DNA of 64,000 bases from Nocardia panacis (GTDB lineage Bacteria > Actinomycetota > Actinomycetes > Mycobacteriales > Mycobacteriaceae): assembly GCF_003598715.1 (NCBI RefSeq), contig NZ_QZFU01000036.1:1-64000 (forward strand). Reading direction: 5' to 3'. The position numbers and the translations under genes were made by a program. Shown one piece after another: positions 8,053 to 16,737 of the stretch. Below the pieces are notes generated by a model, which did not search any database, had not been told where the DNA came from, and saw only the letters and a list, made by a program, of their open reading frames with translations. The first letter of the stretch is position 1, and each line of letters starts with the position of its first letter.

Positions 8053-8570
8053 ATGCACCGAATGATGAATTTCGAATCACACCCGAAAGCACGACGGGTC
8101 GGACACTTTGTCAACCGACACGATGGCGATCAATATCGAGTCTTAACGAACAAGCAATGGGAGCTGGTCGAGCTATTGTTGCCGAAATCCGATGGCCGTG
8201 TGGGCCGCAACTTCATCAACAATTGCCTAGTGGTAGAGGGGATGTTATTCCGGTTGCGGACCGGAGTGCCGTGGCGGGATCTACCCGAGGTATTCGGGCC
8301 ATGGAAGACGGTATGGAAGCGGCATCACCGGTACGCCGATGACGGCACGTGGGATCGGGTTCTGGTCGCGTTGACCGCGCTCGCCGACGCGACCGGAAAC
8401 CTGAACTGGGTTCTGTCGACAGATTCTCCGGCTCGCACCAGTATGACGCGAATGCGCGCCCTCGACCCCGGATGTACCCGCCCGAATGGTGAGTCGCGTG
8501 TCGGCCGAACATGAGGCGACCTGACCACAAATGCACGCCAATGATTCGAGGTGGATCCGATGCATGAGCC
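8053..8570 (+). pseudogene. IS5 family transposase remnant
   Basis: The frame encodes an IS5-group N-terminal domain: YRVLTNKQWELVELLLPK, NNCLVVEGMLFRLRTGVPWR, a DLPEVFGPWKTVW motif and LNWVLSTDS. After about 8420 the frame decays. HQYDANARPRPRMYPPEW is found in a second frame and remnants of the next motif in a third. The DDE core is missing. Confidence 0.7.
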
Positions 8571-8612
8571 CGTAGTGTGGGCAGTCCCGCCTACCGATAC
8601 TGGTGAGGTGCG

Positions 8613-9830
8613 TTATTGGATGATGCCGCACCAGGCGGCGAAGCCGCGCACTGATTCGGTGCTGCGGGCTTCTTCTCGGGCGAGAACGCGGATTGTTTCG
8701 TGGACCATCGGGTGGTAGCGGGTTTGGGTCGCGCCGATCGTTTTCGCCTTTTGCAGCGCACCGAACGCGGCGGGGCGGTCGCCGTGGAGCAGGTAGCCGC
8801 GGGCGAGGTCGATGTAGTGATGGCCGGCGCGTTCGTGGGGTGTGGTTTTGGGGATCCGGACGTCGGCGGCTCGGGTGATGGCTGTGGTGCCGTCCATCAT
8901 TTCCACGGCGAGCCCGACCGACCAGATGGCGACGTTGGTGGGGCCGAAGCAGAGTTGGAAATGGTTGAGATCCTGGCCGATTCGCTGTGCGGTTTCGGTC
9001 GCTTCGGTCAGGTGTGCGTCGGCGAGGTCGCGGTTCCCGGTGCGGGCGGCCACCAGCGCGGATTTGAGGTGCAGGTTGCCCCACATAGATAGGGTGCGTT
9101 CGTCTGCGGTGCCGATCGACGGTTCGATCCGCCCCCGGCTGTGTTCGAGGAGCCGGGTGGCGGTGTTCCAGTCGGCGGTGCCGAGTAGTTCGCCGGCGCG
9201 TTGGTAGTCGCCGCACAGCACGAGCAGTTCGTCGCCGGATAGGGCTGCGGCCCACTCGTATCGGTCTACCGCCAGTGATGACAGATCGATGTAGCCGAGT
9301 TTGTAGGCGACCTGCGAGGCCGCCGCGTAGGTTTCGGCGGCGAGGCCGAACAGGCGCTCTCGATCGGTGCCGGTCGTGTGGGTCCAGGCGATGCGCAGAT
9401 CGGCCAGTAGGCTCGGCAGCAGGGTGCCCAGGTCGCCGAGTCGTACCGCGTGCCGCAACAGCGACGCTTTCGCGACATCGGTGGCCAGTTGCGCGAACGG
9501 CCGCGCCGGGAGGTCGTCGTCCGGGTCGAGGCGGTAGGCGGCGAGTTCGCGGCGCAGGTCGGAGATTCCGGCGTGGACCTGCTGTTCGTCACGGGTGGTC
9601 CGTGGGTAGGGCTGTTGGGTGAGGTCGGCGATCCCGACCTTCAACGCGCGGGCGACCGTGCTGATGAACGCCGGTGAGGCGGGGACCTTGCCCTGCTCGA
9701 CCTTCTTGAGCAGGCTCAGGCTCACGTTTGCTTCGGCGGCGAGGCGGGGCTGGGTCTTTCCGGCGAGTTTGCGCAGCTCCGGGAGCTTGCGGGCGATGCC
9801 ACCGATGTTGTCGTGCTCTATCACGTTCAT
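8613..9830 (-). CDS. XRE family transcriptional regulator with TPR domain
   Basis: 405 residues. An HTH_3/XRE DNA-binding domain occupies about residues 10-70 (GKTQPRLAAEANVSLSLLKK...VEQGK). A long helical tetratricopeptide-like region fills the rest, with repeated Ala-rich helices such as LAAETYAAASQVAYKLG, HLKSALVAARTGNRDLA and HYIDLARGYLLHGDR. Proteins of this architecture are common in Nocardia and Streptomyces, where they usually act as local regulators. It is divergent from the epimerase gene. The intervening ~270 bp holds a perfect inverted repeat at 9859-9885, the likely operator, so it probably controls both itself and the sugar-like operon. Confidence 0.85.
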   Translation of the reverse strand: MNVIEHDNIGGIARKLPELRKLAGKTQPRLAAEANVSLSLLKKVEQGKVPASPAFISTVARALKVGIADLTQQPYPRTTRDEQQVHAGISDLRRELAAYRLDPDDDLPARPFAQLATDVAKASLLRHAVRLGDLGTLLPSLLADLRIAWTHTTGTDRERLFGLAAETYAAASQVAYKLGYIDLSSLAVDRYEWAAALSGDELLVLCGDYQRAGELLGTADWNTATRLLEHSRGRIEPSIGTADERTLSMWGNLHLKSALVAARTGNRDLADAHLTEATETAQRIGQDLNHFQLCFGPTNVAIWSVGLAVEMMDGTTAITRAADVRIPKTTPHERAGHHYIDLARGYLLHGDRPAAFGALQKAKTIGATQTRYHPMVHETIRVLAREEARSTESVRGFAAWCGIIQ

Positions 9831-9858
9831 GGCCTCATTTCAGCGGTTTCCCTGCACC

Positions 9859-9885
9859 CGGAGGGACAAGAACTTTGTCCCTCCG
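9859..9885. promoter_or_regulatory. Perfect 11-bp inverted repeat, likely XRE operator
   Basis: CGGAGGGACAA and TTGTCCCTCCG are exact reverse complements with a 5-bp spacer (GAACT). It lies about 30 bp upstream of the regulator start and 215 bp upstream of the epimerase start, inside the divergent promoter region. Spacing and symmetry fit binding by an HTH dimer. Confidence 0.65.
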
Positions 9886-10099
9886 CCGTATTGCGTTGCC
9901 GCACAGTGTTGTCAGCGCGGCTCGACACCAGGTTCTCGCCATCGACCCACCGGCGGACCACTGGCGCGACGCCGCTGGGGGACCTCCTGTATCGATGCGC
10001 GTCGGGCGAGTTCCCCTGCACCGATTTTCTCGCATACGGCCCCGGTGTGGGAGTCCTCGGTGCCGAGTGCGCACTCATTCCGGACGAAAGGTGATCGCG

Positions 10100-11104
10100 G
10101 TGGACAAGAAGATCCTGCTGACCGGCGGCGGCGGATATATCGGGTCGGTTCTGACGAGGAAACTGTTGGCCGACGGGTTTCGAGTGGTCGTGGTGGACCG
10201 GTTCTTCTTCGGGCGGGACACACTGCCCGCCGCCGGCACCGACCTCACGCTGATCGGCAAGGACGTGCGCCGATTGACGCGCGCCGACCTCGATGGTGTC
10301 GACTGCGTGATAGATCTGGCCGCGATCTCCAACGACCCCGCCGGAGAACTCGATCCGCAACTCACGATGGATATCAACCTGCATGCGCGGGTCCGCTGCG
10401 CCCGGCTGGCGCGGGACGCGGGCGTGGGCCGCTACATTCTGCCGTCGTCGTCGAGTGTCTACGGCCAGCAGGACGGCCTGCTGGCCGAGTCGGCGGTCAT
10501 CAAGCCTCGCACCACTTATGCGGCGGCGAACGCCGACGCCGAGGCTGGCGTGCTGGCGCTTACCGGCGACGGGTTCACCGTGGTCGCGGTGCGGCAGGCG
10601 ACGGTGTTCGGCGCCTCGCCGCGGATGCGGCTGGATCTGGTGGTGCACCAGATGGTCATCCAGGCCGTGCGACGCGGCGTGATCCCGGTGCTGGGCGACG
10701 GGCGGCAGTGGCGGCCGTTCGTGCATATCGCCGACGTCGCCGACGCCATGGTGACCCTGATCGGCGCACCGGCCGACCTCATCACCGGTCAGCGGTTCAA
10801 CCTGGGCGGCAACGACCTGAACTATCGGATCGTCGAACTCGCCGAGATCATCGGCCGCGAGACGAACGTGGACCGCTTCGCCCCGTACCCCGGCCTGGAC
10901 GACCGCTCGCACCGCATGGACTTCACCAAGATCGAGAACACCCTGGGCTTCGTACCGTCCCGCACCGTAGCCGACGGTGTCCGGGAGGTCATCGACGGGC
11001 TGGAGACCGGCCGTATCGACGAGAACGATCCGCGCGGGTTCACCGTGCCCTGGTACGAGCGACTGCTGTCGGCCGGCGGCCCGGACAGCCCCGCCGTCTA
11101 CTGA
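10100..11104 (+). CDS. NAD-dependent epimerase/dehydratase (SDR), atypical active site
   Basis: An extended short-chain dehydrogenase of about 334 residues. The dinucleotide-binding motif is LLTGGGGYIGS at the N-terminus, followed by VIDLAAISNDP, the Ser-rich strand ILPSSSSVYGQ and a C-terminal sugar-nucleotide-binding region (RQWRPFVHIADVADAM). The Tyr-x-x-x-Lys catalytic motif reads Tyr-Ala-Ala-Ala-Asn (TTYAAANADAEA), so the usual Lys is replaced. GTG 10100 is preferred because GAAAGG lies eight bases upstream; GTG 10091 is also possible. It heads a three-gene operon with an oxidoreductase and an aminotransferase, which suggests modification of a nucleotide sugar or cyclitol. The exact reaction cannot be named. 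Confidence 0.82.
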   Translation: MDKKILLTGGGGYIGSVLTRKLLADGFRVVVVDRFFFGRDTLPAAGTDLTLIGKDVRRLTRADLDGVDCVIDLAAISNDPAGELDPQLTMDINLHARVRCARLARDAGVGRYILPSSSSVYGQQDGLLAESAVIKPRTTYAAANADAEAGVLALTGDGFTVVAVRQATVFGASPRMRLDLVVHQMVIQAVRRGVIPVLGDGRQWRPFVHIADVADAMVTLIGAPADLITGQRFNLGGNDLNYRIVELAEIIGRETNVDRFAPYPGLDDRSHRMDFTKIENTLGFVPSRTVADGVREVIDGLETGRIDENDPRGFTVPWYERLLSAGGPDSPAVY

Positions 11105-11127
11105 TCGCAGGAAAGGGGGAATCACCA

Positions 11128-12312
11128 ATGCGGACAGGCGAATTCGATGCGGTTGTGGTCGGTGGCGGCGTCACCGGGTTGACGGTCGCGCTGCGGCTGG
11201 CCGGAGCCGGGATGCGGGTCGCGGTGATCGAACGGGACCTGCTGGGTGCCGGAGCGACCACCCACAACCACGGCGTGCTGCACTCCGGTGCCCTGTATGT
11301 GCGGTGGCATCCGGAGATCGTGCGCGACTGCGCCGACGGACGGACCGCGTTCGTGGCGTCGTTCCCCGACTGCCTGTCGGGTGTCGAAACCTGCTGGTAC
11401 ATCGGCACATCCGCGACTGTGGACGTGTACCGGCCGCTGTGGGAGCGCCACGGCATCGCCGCCCGCCGGGTGGAGCAGGCCCAGCTGGGTGAGGTGCTGG
11501 CCGATCCGGACGGTGTCGCCGGCCACGCGGTCGCCGAATCCGTGATCGACTCGCACGCGCTGATCTGTGAGCTGGCCGCACGCGCGGCGGCGGCCGGTGT
11601 CGAACTGATCGTCGGAGCGGACGCCACCGAGATCGTCACCGCGGACGGGCGGGTCCGGGGCGTCACGACCACCACCGTCGCGCTCGACGCCCCTCGCGTG
11701 GTGGTGTGCGCCGGGATCGGTACCCGGCCCCTGCTGCAACGATCGGGCTCCAGGGTCGTCACGGAGTTGACCTCGCGCCTGGAGACCATGATGGCGTTCC
11801 CGGGGACGCTGGCGACGGCGGTGATCGGGTTGGAGTTCGGGTGGCCGTTCCTGGCGCCGTCGGTGACCGGCCGGGCTGTGCTCGCGTCCCGCTACGGGGC
11901 ACCGCAACGGTTCGTGCGCGGTGAGGCCGACTGGCCCGTCCCCGCCGCCGAGATCGCCGCTCTGATAGGCGATCTCGGCACCCGACTGTGTCCGGGCGTG
12001 CTGGACCTGGATGCGGGAGTGGCGTGGGTCGGGGTGAAGACCGAACACCCGACCGGCTCCGATCAGTGGGGAACCTCCCCGAACTACGCCGTTGTCGACC
12101 ACCGGGTCCGCGACGGGATCACCGGCTGGTGGACGGTGCTACCCGGCAAGATGACCCTCGCCCTGCACGCCTCCCGAGCCGTCGCGACCGCGATCACCGG
12201 CACTCAGGGAAACCTGACGCTCCCGGCACCCGGCCGCAGTGCTCCGCGGTCGGTGGAATCGCTGGTCGCGGTCACGCCGTGGACGGCACACGAGGAGGTG
12301 GACGCGGCATGA
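11128..12312 (+). CDS. FAD-dependent oxidoreductase (DAO/LhgO-like)
   Basis: 394 residues with an N-terminal Rossmann FAD motif (VVVGGGVTGLTVALRLAGAG), the ATTHNHGVLHSGALYVRW segment typical of D-amino-acid-oxidase-fold 2-hydroxyacid or glycerol-3-phosphate oxidases, and a C-terminal WTVLPGKMTLALHAS strand. Start ATG 11128 follows AGGAAAGGGGG. Its stop overlaps the start of the aminotransferase (ATGA). In this operon it could oxidise a hydroxyl to a ketone that the downstream PLP enzyme then aminates. That order is inference; the fold assignment is firm. Confidence 0.82.
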   Translation: MRTGEFDAVVVGGGVTGLTVALRLAGAGMRVAVIERDLLGAGATTHNHGVLHSGALYVRWHPEIVRDCADGRTAFVASFPDCLSGVETCWYIGTSATVDVYRPLWERHGIAARRVEQAQLGEVLADPDGVAGHAVAESVIDSHALICELAARAAAAGVELIVGADATEIVTADGRVRGVTTTTVALDAPRVVVCAGIGTRPLLQRSGSRVVTELTSRLETMMAFPGTLATAVIGLEFGWPFLAPSVTGRAVLASRYGAPQRFVRGEADWPVPAAEIAALIGDLGTRLCPGVLDLDAGVAWVGVKTEHPTGSDQWGTSPNYAVVDHRVRDGITGWWTVLPGKMTLALHASRAVATAITGTQGNLTLPAPGRSAPRSVESLVAVTPWTAHEEVDAA

Positions 12313-13385
12313 TCCCACCGTTCTCCGCAGCCCTACGCGACGACGAGATCGCCGTGATGCTCGCCGCGACCGCCGAGATCGCGCGGTCGGGCCGGTTCGT
12401 GCTCGGCCCGCACACCGAGGCGTTCGAGGCCGCCGTCGCCGCCATGGCCGGTACCCGACACGCGGCGGCGACCAGCTCCGGGTCGACGGCACTCGAGGTC
12501 GTGTTCCGGGCGATCGGGGTGTCCGGCCGCACCGTGCTGGTGCCGGCCAACACGAACTACGCCACCGCCGCGTCCGCGCTCGCGGCCGGTGCCAGGGTGC
12601 GTCTCTACGACGCGGGCCTGTACCCCGACCTCGACGACCTGCGGGCGAACCTGAGCGCCGACGTCGCCGCCGTGGTGGTCGTCCACATCGGCGGCTATCT
12701 CTCCCCGGACCTCCCGCAGATCGTGTCGCTGTGCGACGACGCGGGGGTCGCGCTTATCGAAGACGCCGCCCACGCCCACGGATCGACTCTCGAAAACCGT
12801 GGTGCGGCCGGAAGTTTCGGTATCGCGGCCGCGTTCTCGTTCTTCGCCACCAAGGTCGTCACCGCAGGCGAAGGCGGCGCGATCACCACCGACGACAACG
12901 CGATCGACGCGGCGGCGAGAATCTACCGCAACCAGGGCAAGGACGACACCGGCCTGCACGTCGTCACCGGCGGGAGCTGGCGCATCACCGAACTCGGCGC
13001 GGCCCTCGCCCGTACCCGGCTCACCCACCTCGCCGACGACCTGATCCGCCGACGCAACATAATCGACCGCTACACCGAATACCTGACCGCACTGACGTTT
13101 CCGACACTGCACGGGCAGGTCAGCGGCCACAAGGCCATCGCGATCCTCGACACCGGCGCGGACCGGGAACGGTTGCGTCGCACCGTGTCCGAGCGCGGGA
13201 TCATCCTCGCGCGGGGTGTATACGAACAGCCATTGCATCGGCAGCCGGTATTCGCCGACCTCGCGGCGGGCCGAGCATTCCCGGTCGCCGACGGGTTCGC
13301 CGACACCCACATATGCCTGCCGTTGTGGCCGGGCATGGACGACGACACGGTCGATCGGATCATCGGCGCGGTGACCAATTACTGA
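12309..13385 (+). CDS. DegT/DnrJ/EryC1/StrS family PLP aminotransferase
   Basis: 358 residues. The family signature includes VPANTNYATAASALAAGA, ALIEDAAHAHGS and the PLP-lysine segment AFSFFATKVVTAGEGGAI, with Lys in the expected place, followed by the GGSWRITELGAAL dimer-interface motif. These enzymes transfer an amino group from Glu or Gln to a keto sugar or cyclitol. It is translationally coupled to the FAD oxidoreductase (4-bp overlap). The C-terminus faces the convergent dehydratase gene 18 bp away. Confidence 0.88.
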   Translation: MIPPFSAALRDDEIAVMLAATAEIARSGRFVLGPHTEAFEAAVAAMAGTRHAAATSSGSTALEVVFRAIGVSGRTVLVPANTNYATAASALAAGARVRLYDAGLYPDLDDLRANLSADVAAVVVVHIGGYLSPDLPQIVSLCDDAGVALIEDAAHAHGSTLENRGAAGSFGIAAAFSFFATKVVTAGEGGAITTDDNAIDAAARIYRNQGKDDTGLHVVTGGSWRITELGAALARTRLTHLADDLIRRRNIIDRYTEYLTALTFPTLHGQVSGHKAIAILDTGADRERLRRTVSERGIILARGVYEQPLHRQPVFADLAAGRAFPVADGFADTHICLPLWPGMDDDTVDRIIGAVTNY

Positions 13386-13403
13386 CTGCTCTGCCCGGCC
13401 GGT

Positions 13404-14465
13404 TCAGCCGCGGGCCGGGTCCGGACGCGCCCAGTCGAACCCGAGTTCGCCCTTCTCCGACAGGACCGCTTCCCACCAGGGCTGATTATCGCGATACCAG
13501 GCCACGACCTCACCAATGCTCGTGTCGAACTCACGTTGCGGCTTCCACCCCAACACGGTCTCGATCTTGCGCGGGTCGATCAGATAACGCCGGTCATGGT
13601 TGGGCCGGTCCGGGATGTGCTCGATCCACTCGACCGGCTCCAACCCCAACTCCGTGATGACGCGGCGGGCGATCTCGATATTGGTGACCTCGCAGCGACC
13701 GGACACATCGAAGATCGGCAGCAGCGACGGGTCCGTCGCCGCTGCCGCAGGGATCGGGTCCAGTTCGGCGTGCAGGACGCGGTGGATCGCGGCGCAATGG
13801 TCGGCGACGTGCAACCAGTCCCGCGACTGCCGGCCGTCACCATAGATCGGGACCTTCCGTCCCCGCAGCAGGTTCGTCACCGCGAGCGGGATCAGCTTCT
13901 CCGGCATCTGATACGGGCCATAGTTGTTGGCGCAGTGCGTCATCCGGATCGACATCTCCGGATAGGTCTGCATATAGGCGCGCACCATCTGATCCCCGGC
14001 CGCCTTCGCCGCCGAATACGGGGTCTTCGCGTTCAGCGCGGAGCCCTCGCTGAACCATTCCGCACCCGCTGCCAACTCGCCGTACACCTCGATCGTCGAC
14101 ACATGCACATGCGCGGTCACCGGCATCAACCGGGAACACTCCGCCATCACCTGAGCACCCAGCGCATTGGAACGCATGAACGCCGACGGACTCAGAATCG
14201 CCCGATCATTGTGCGACTCCGCCGCGAAATTGACGACATAGTCAGGCCGGTACCGGCGGTAGACATCGGCCATCGCGTCGAAGTCAGCGATATCGGCGTT
14301 CTCGAAGCTGATCCGATCCCGCACCGGGGCGAGATTGGCTTCGTTTCCCGCGAACCCGATGTAGTCGACCGCGACGATCTGCGCGTCCGCCTCCCACTCA
14401 GCAAGTAGGTGGACGTAATTCGCGCCGATGAACCCCGCAGCACCGGTCACCAGGTAGACAGCCAT
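13404..14465 (-). CDS. dTDP-glucose 4,6-dehydratase-like SDR, catalytic Asp replaced
   Basis: 353 residues of RmlB type. TGAAGFIGANYVHLL binds NAD, and NFAAESHNDRAI, THCANNYGPYQMPEKLIPLA and YGDGRQSRDWLHV match nucleotide-sugar 4,6-dehydratases closely. The Tyr-x-x-x-Lys motif is intact (PYSAAKAAGD). The Thr-Asp-Glu catalytic triplet reads Thr-Ile-Glu (HVSTIEVYGE), so the Asp that protonates the leaving hydroxyl is Ile. It converges on the aminotransferase gene and probably belongs to the same pathway. The change may alter the reaction, for instance to an oxidation or epimerisation. Confidence 0.85.
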   Translation of the reverse strand: MAVYLVTGAAGFIGANYVHLLAEWEADAQIVAVDYIGFAGNEANLAPVRDRISFENADIADFDAMADVYRRYRPDYVVNFAAESHNDRAILSPSAFMRSNALGAQVMAECSRLMPVTAHVHVSTIEVYGELAAGAEWFSEGSALNAKTPYSAAKAAGDQMVRAYMQTYPEMSIRMTHCANNYGPYQMPEKLIPLAVTNLLRGRKVPIYGDGRQSRDWLHVADHCAAIHRVLHAELDPIPAAAATDPSLLPIFDVSGRCEVTNIEIARRVITELGLEPVEWIEHIPDRPNHDRRYLIDPRKIETVLGWKPQREFDTSIGEVVAWYRDNQPWWEAVLSEKGELGFDWARPDPARG

Positions 14466-14722
14466 GGGGCCAGAGCCTAGCCGACACCCTGGTGAGGCAT
14501 AGTTGCACAGCGCTCAAGGTAGCCGGCGAACCAAAAAGGGACTGCTGCACGGATGGGTGATACGGCCTGGCTGCGATCCTTGTGGTCCCTTGTCAGGCAA
14601 TGTGTCTGGTGCCGCCGCGCCGAACGTCAGCGAGTGTTTGTGTCGCTGTTGGGCGGTAGCTTCCAACTGGATTGGGTCATATAGTTCGTAGCCGGCAGAC
14701 GAGTGGGCGAAGGGGAGGTGAT

Positions 14723-15052
14723 ATGGCCGATCGTGTTGATGTCAGTCCGGCGGAGTTGCAGTCCGCCGCGGACGGATTGGACAGGCTGGCCCAGGATCTC
14801 GCCGATGCCGTGGACAGGCACATGCGGGCGGTTCGCACTTTTCTCGGCAGCGACTGGCAGGGCACAGCCGCCGATTCCCATGAAAGCCCGTGGACGGACT
14901 GGGAGGACGGGGCGCGGCGCGTCATCTCCTCGTTCGTCTCCGACGCCGCGAATCTACGTACCGCCGCGGGTGGATACCGCACCTCCGATGACACCTCGGC
15001 ACAGGCCATCGTGCAGAAGGGTTTCAGTCTCAACCTGCCGGATGTCCGATAG
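14723..15052 (+). CDS. WXG100 family protein
   Basis: 109 residues with the central Trp-x-Gly turn (SDWQGTAADSHES) between two helices, the mark of ESX/type VII secretion substrates and chaperone-like partners. A strong ribosome binding site (AGGGGAGGTG) precedes ATG 14723. The stop overlaps the GTG of the next WXG100-like gene by one base. With the following genes it forms a polymorphic toxin module. No ESX machinery is in the window, so secretion would need a system elsewhere. Confidence 0.82.
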   Translation: MADRVDVSPAELQSAADGLDRLAQDLADAVDRHMRAVRTFLGSDWQGTAADSHESPWTDWEDGARRVISSFVSDAANLRTAAGGYRTSDDTSAQAIVQKGFSLNLPDVR

Positions 15053-15342
15053 TGGCGGGCGATTACCGAGTCGATCTGCCCGGACTACAGCAGTTGATCG
15101 ATGACGCGGCGAGGTTGGAGACGACTATCGAGGATCTCGTGACCGAGATCGACAAGGGTATCGACCAATTGCATATCAGCTGGGCAGGCGGTGCCGCGGA
15201 CGCTCACCGCGTCGCCCACGACAACCGCGTGGCCGCAATCGCCGAGATGCGTGCGGCGCTGCGGGAGATGAGGGCGAAATTGTCTGCTGCCCATACCGCT
15301 TACACACGGGTGGGATCGGTCAACCATGGAATGTGGCCGTAG
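15052..15342 (+). CDS. WXG100-like protein
   Basis: 96 residues, started by GTG overlapping the previous stop. The Trp-x-Gly turn is SWAGGAAD near residue 43, between two amphipathic helices (LIDDAARLETTIEDLVTEID and AEMRAALREMRAKLSAAH). Its stop overlaps the start of the large toxin gene by one base, so the three genes are translationally coupled. It probably pairs with the first WXG protein or with the toxin N-terminus. Confidence 0.8.
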   Translation: MAGDYRVDLPGLQQLIDDAARLETTIEDLVTEIDKGIDQLHISWAGGAADAHRVAHDNRVAAIAEMRAALREMRAKLSAAHTAYTRVGSVNHGMWP

Positions 15343-16730
15343 TGAGCCCGCCGCCGACTGTCCCGATCATCAATGTCCGGGGTGATGAATACCATTCGGC
15401 CGGAGAGGTTTTCGGGCAGATGTCGACCGATGCTGTCACGACCCACGCGGCGCTGGGGATCGTGCTCGCCACGTACGCAGGTATGGCAGGCGACGACAGT
15501 GTCGGTCAACAGTGGGCCTCCGCCTACGATCCGGCCGCGCAACAGGCCATCTCGACATCGGCGAAACTGGCCACGGCCTGCGGGCAGACACGGAACCTCA
15601 TCGTCATCGGCGCCCACAACCACGAGACCGCCGAAACCACCGCCGACCACCGGGATCTCCCTCCACCACCGGCACCGCAACTGTTACTGGACCCTTGCCC
15701 ACCCGAGAACGCACCCTCCGCGTTCGGTGGCGGCATCCCCGAGCCGTTCGGGTGGTCCATCATCAAGGACGCGGTCGGTTTCGGATGGCCGAACGGCCAC
15801 CAGGACCAACTGGAGGCAATGAAACAGGCGTGGCACACCGCCTCCCGCGACTACCGGACAATCGCCCAGGCGGTGCCGAACGCTACTGGCCTACTCGACA
15901 ATCAGCAATCACCCGAGATCGAAGTCACCGTCCAGACCTGCAACGATCGTCAGGCCGATTTCAACTCGCTCGCCGACGCCTGCCAGTCGCTGGGCGATGC
16001 GTGCGGCGAGTATGCCGCCCATCTCGACGAGGCACACCACAAGATCCTCAACGAGCTGAAGGAATTCGCCCTCGAAGCCACTGCCTGGGAGGTCGGGTTC
16101 GCCGTACTCGCCCCGTTCACCGGCACCCTGTCGGAATGGGTGGGCAATGCGGCGTTGGTCGCTCGCGTCGCCGCCAAGGCACGTCGCATCGCCGCCATCA
16201 TCGGCGAACTCGCCACCAAAGCGGCGAAGATCGTCACCGGCACCCTCACCCCACTCGCTGAGCGGCTCAAGCCCCTGCTCGAACGGGTCCGAACCTGGGT
16301 CGAAACGGCCAAGACGAAACTGGGGCGAGGTGGCGACGGCCCTCCGGGGACGAAAGTCGGCCCCGCCGCGACGGACGCGGACCGCGAAGCGCTGATACAT
16401 GAACTTCAGCAAGCGGGGGTCAAGTTCGATCCAGATAAACTCGTCCGGATCGGACGGAATGCCGACGGAAAGATCATCTTCCTCGAACAAGGAAACCCAC
16501 GAGCCGGACTCCAACACGTACTCTCCCATGCCAACGACTTCGCGAACAAAGGAATCCCCGAGAACGAGATCGCAGATGTCGTCATGAAAGCAGTGACCCA
16601 AGGAGAACGAGTAGGCGTATCGGGTCGCGACCGACCGATATACCAGATCATGCACAACGGGACGCTGATCAGAGTCGCTGTGACAGTAGGCAGCAACGGG
16701 TTCATCGTCGGAGCCAACCCGGTATCATAG
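15342..16730 (+). CDS. WXG/ESX-associated polymorphic toxin with C-terminal toxin domain
   Basis: About 462 residues. The N-terminal ~230 residues form an Ala-rich helical region. A second segment at about 235-320 (AVLAPFTGTLSEWVGNAAL, AKARRIAAIIGELATKAAK) resembles the pre-toxin helices of type VII effectors. The last ~90 residues are a separate domain: LQHVLSHANDFANKGIP, VGVSGRDRPIYQIMHNG and VAVTVGSNGFIVGANP. Its H...Y...H and terminal SNGF/VGANP pattern is like small RNase-type toxin domains of the BECR fold; that assignment is tentative. GTG 15342 overlaps the previous stop. The downstream 101-residue gene is the likely immunity protein. Confidence 0.75.
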   Translation: MSPPPTVPIINVRGDEYHSAGEVFGQMSTDAVTTHAALGIVLATYAGMAGDDSVGQQWASAYDPAAQQAISTSAKLATACGQTRNLIVIGAHNHETAETTADHRDLPPPPAPQLLLDPCPPENAPSAFGGGIPEPFGWSIIKDAVGFGWPNGHQDQLEAMKQAWHTASRDYRTIAQAVPNATGLLDNQQSPEIEVTVQTCNDRQADFNSLADACQSLGDACGEYAAHLDEAHHKILNELKEFALEATAWEVGFAVLAPFTGTLSEWVGNAALVARVAAKARRIAAIIGELATKAAKIVTGTLTPLAERLKPLLERVRTWVETAKTKLGRGGDGPPGTKVGPAATDADREALIHELQQAGVKFDPDKLVRIGRNADGKIIFLEQGNPRAGLQHVLSHANDFANKGIPENEIADVVMKAVTQGERVGVSGRDRPIYQIMHNGTLIRVAVTVGSNGFIVGANPVS

Positions 16731-16737
16731 GAGCACA

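Noticed and set aside
8281..9255. 324-codon minus frame rich in Arg and His
   Set aside because: It overlaps the XRE regulator in another frame and the IS5 remnant; no motif and no ribosome binding site.
9619..12312. 897-codon plus frame covering the regulator, epimerase and oxidoreductase
   Set aside because: Only the last 394 codons (from 11128) show the FAD-enzyme signature. The earlier part is antisense or out of frame to better-supported genes.
12239..13657. 472-codon Arg-rich frame overlapping the DegT aminotransferase
   Set aside because: Composition is that of a +1 reading of high-GC coding DNA. The aminotransferase frame has all family motifs.
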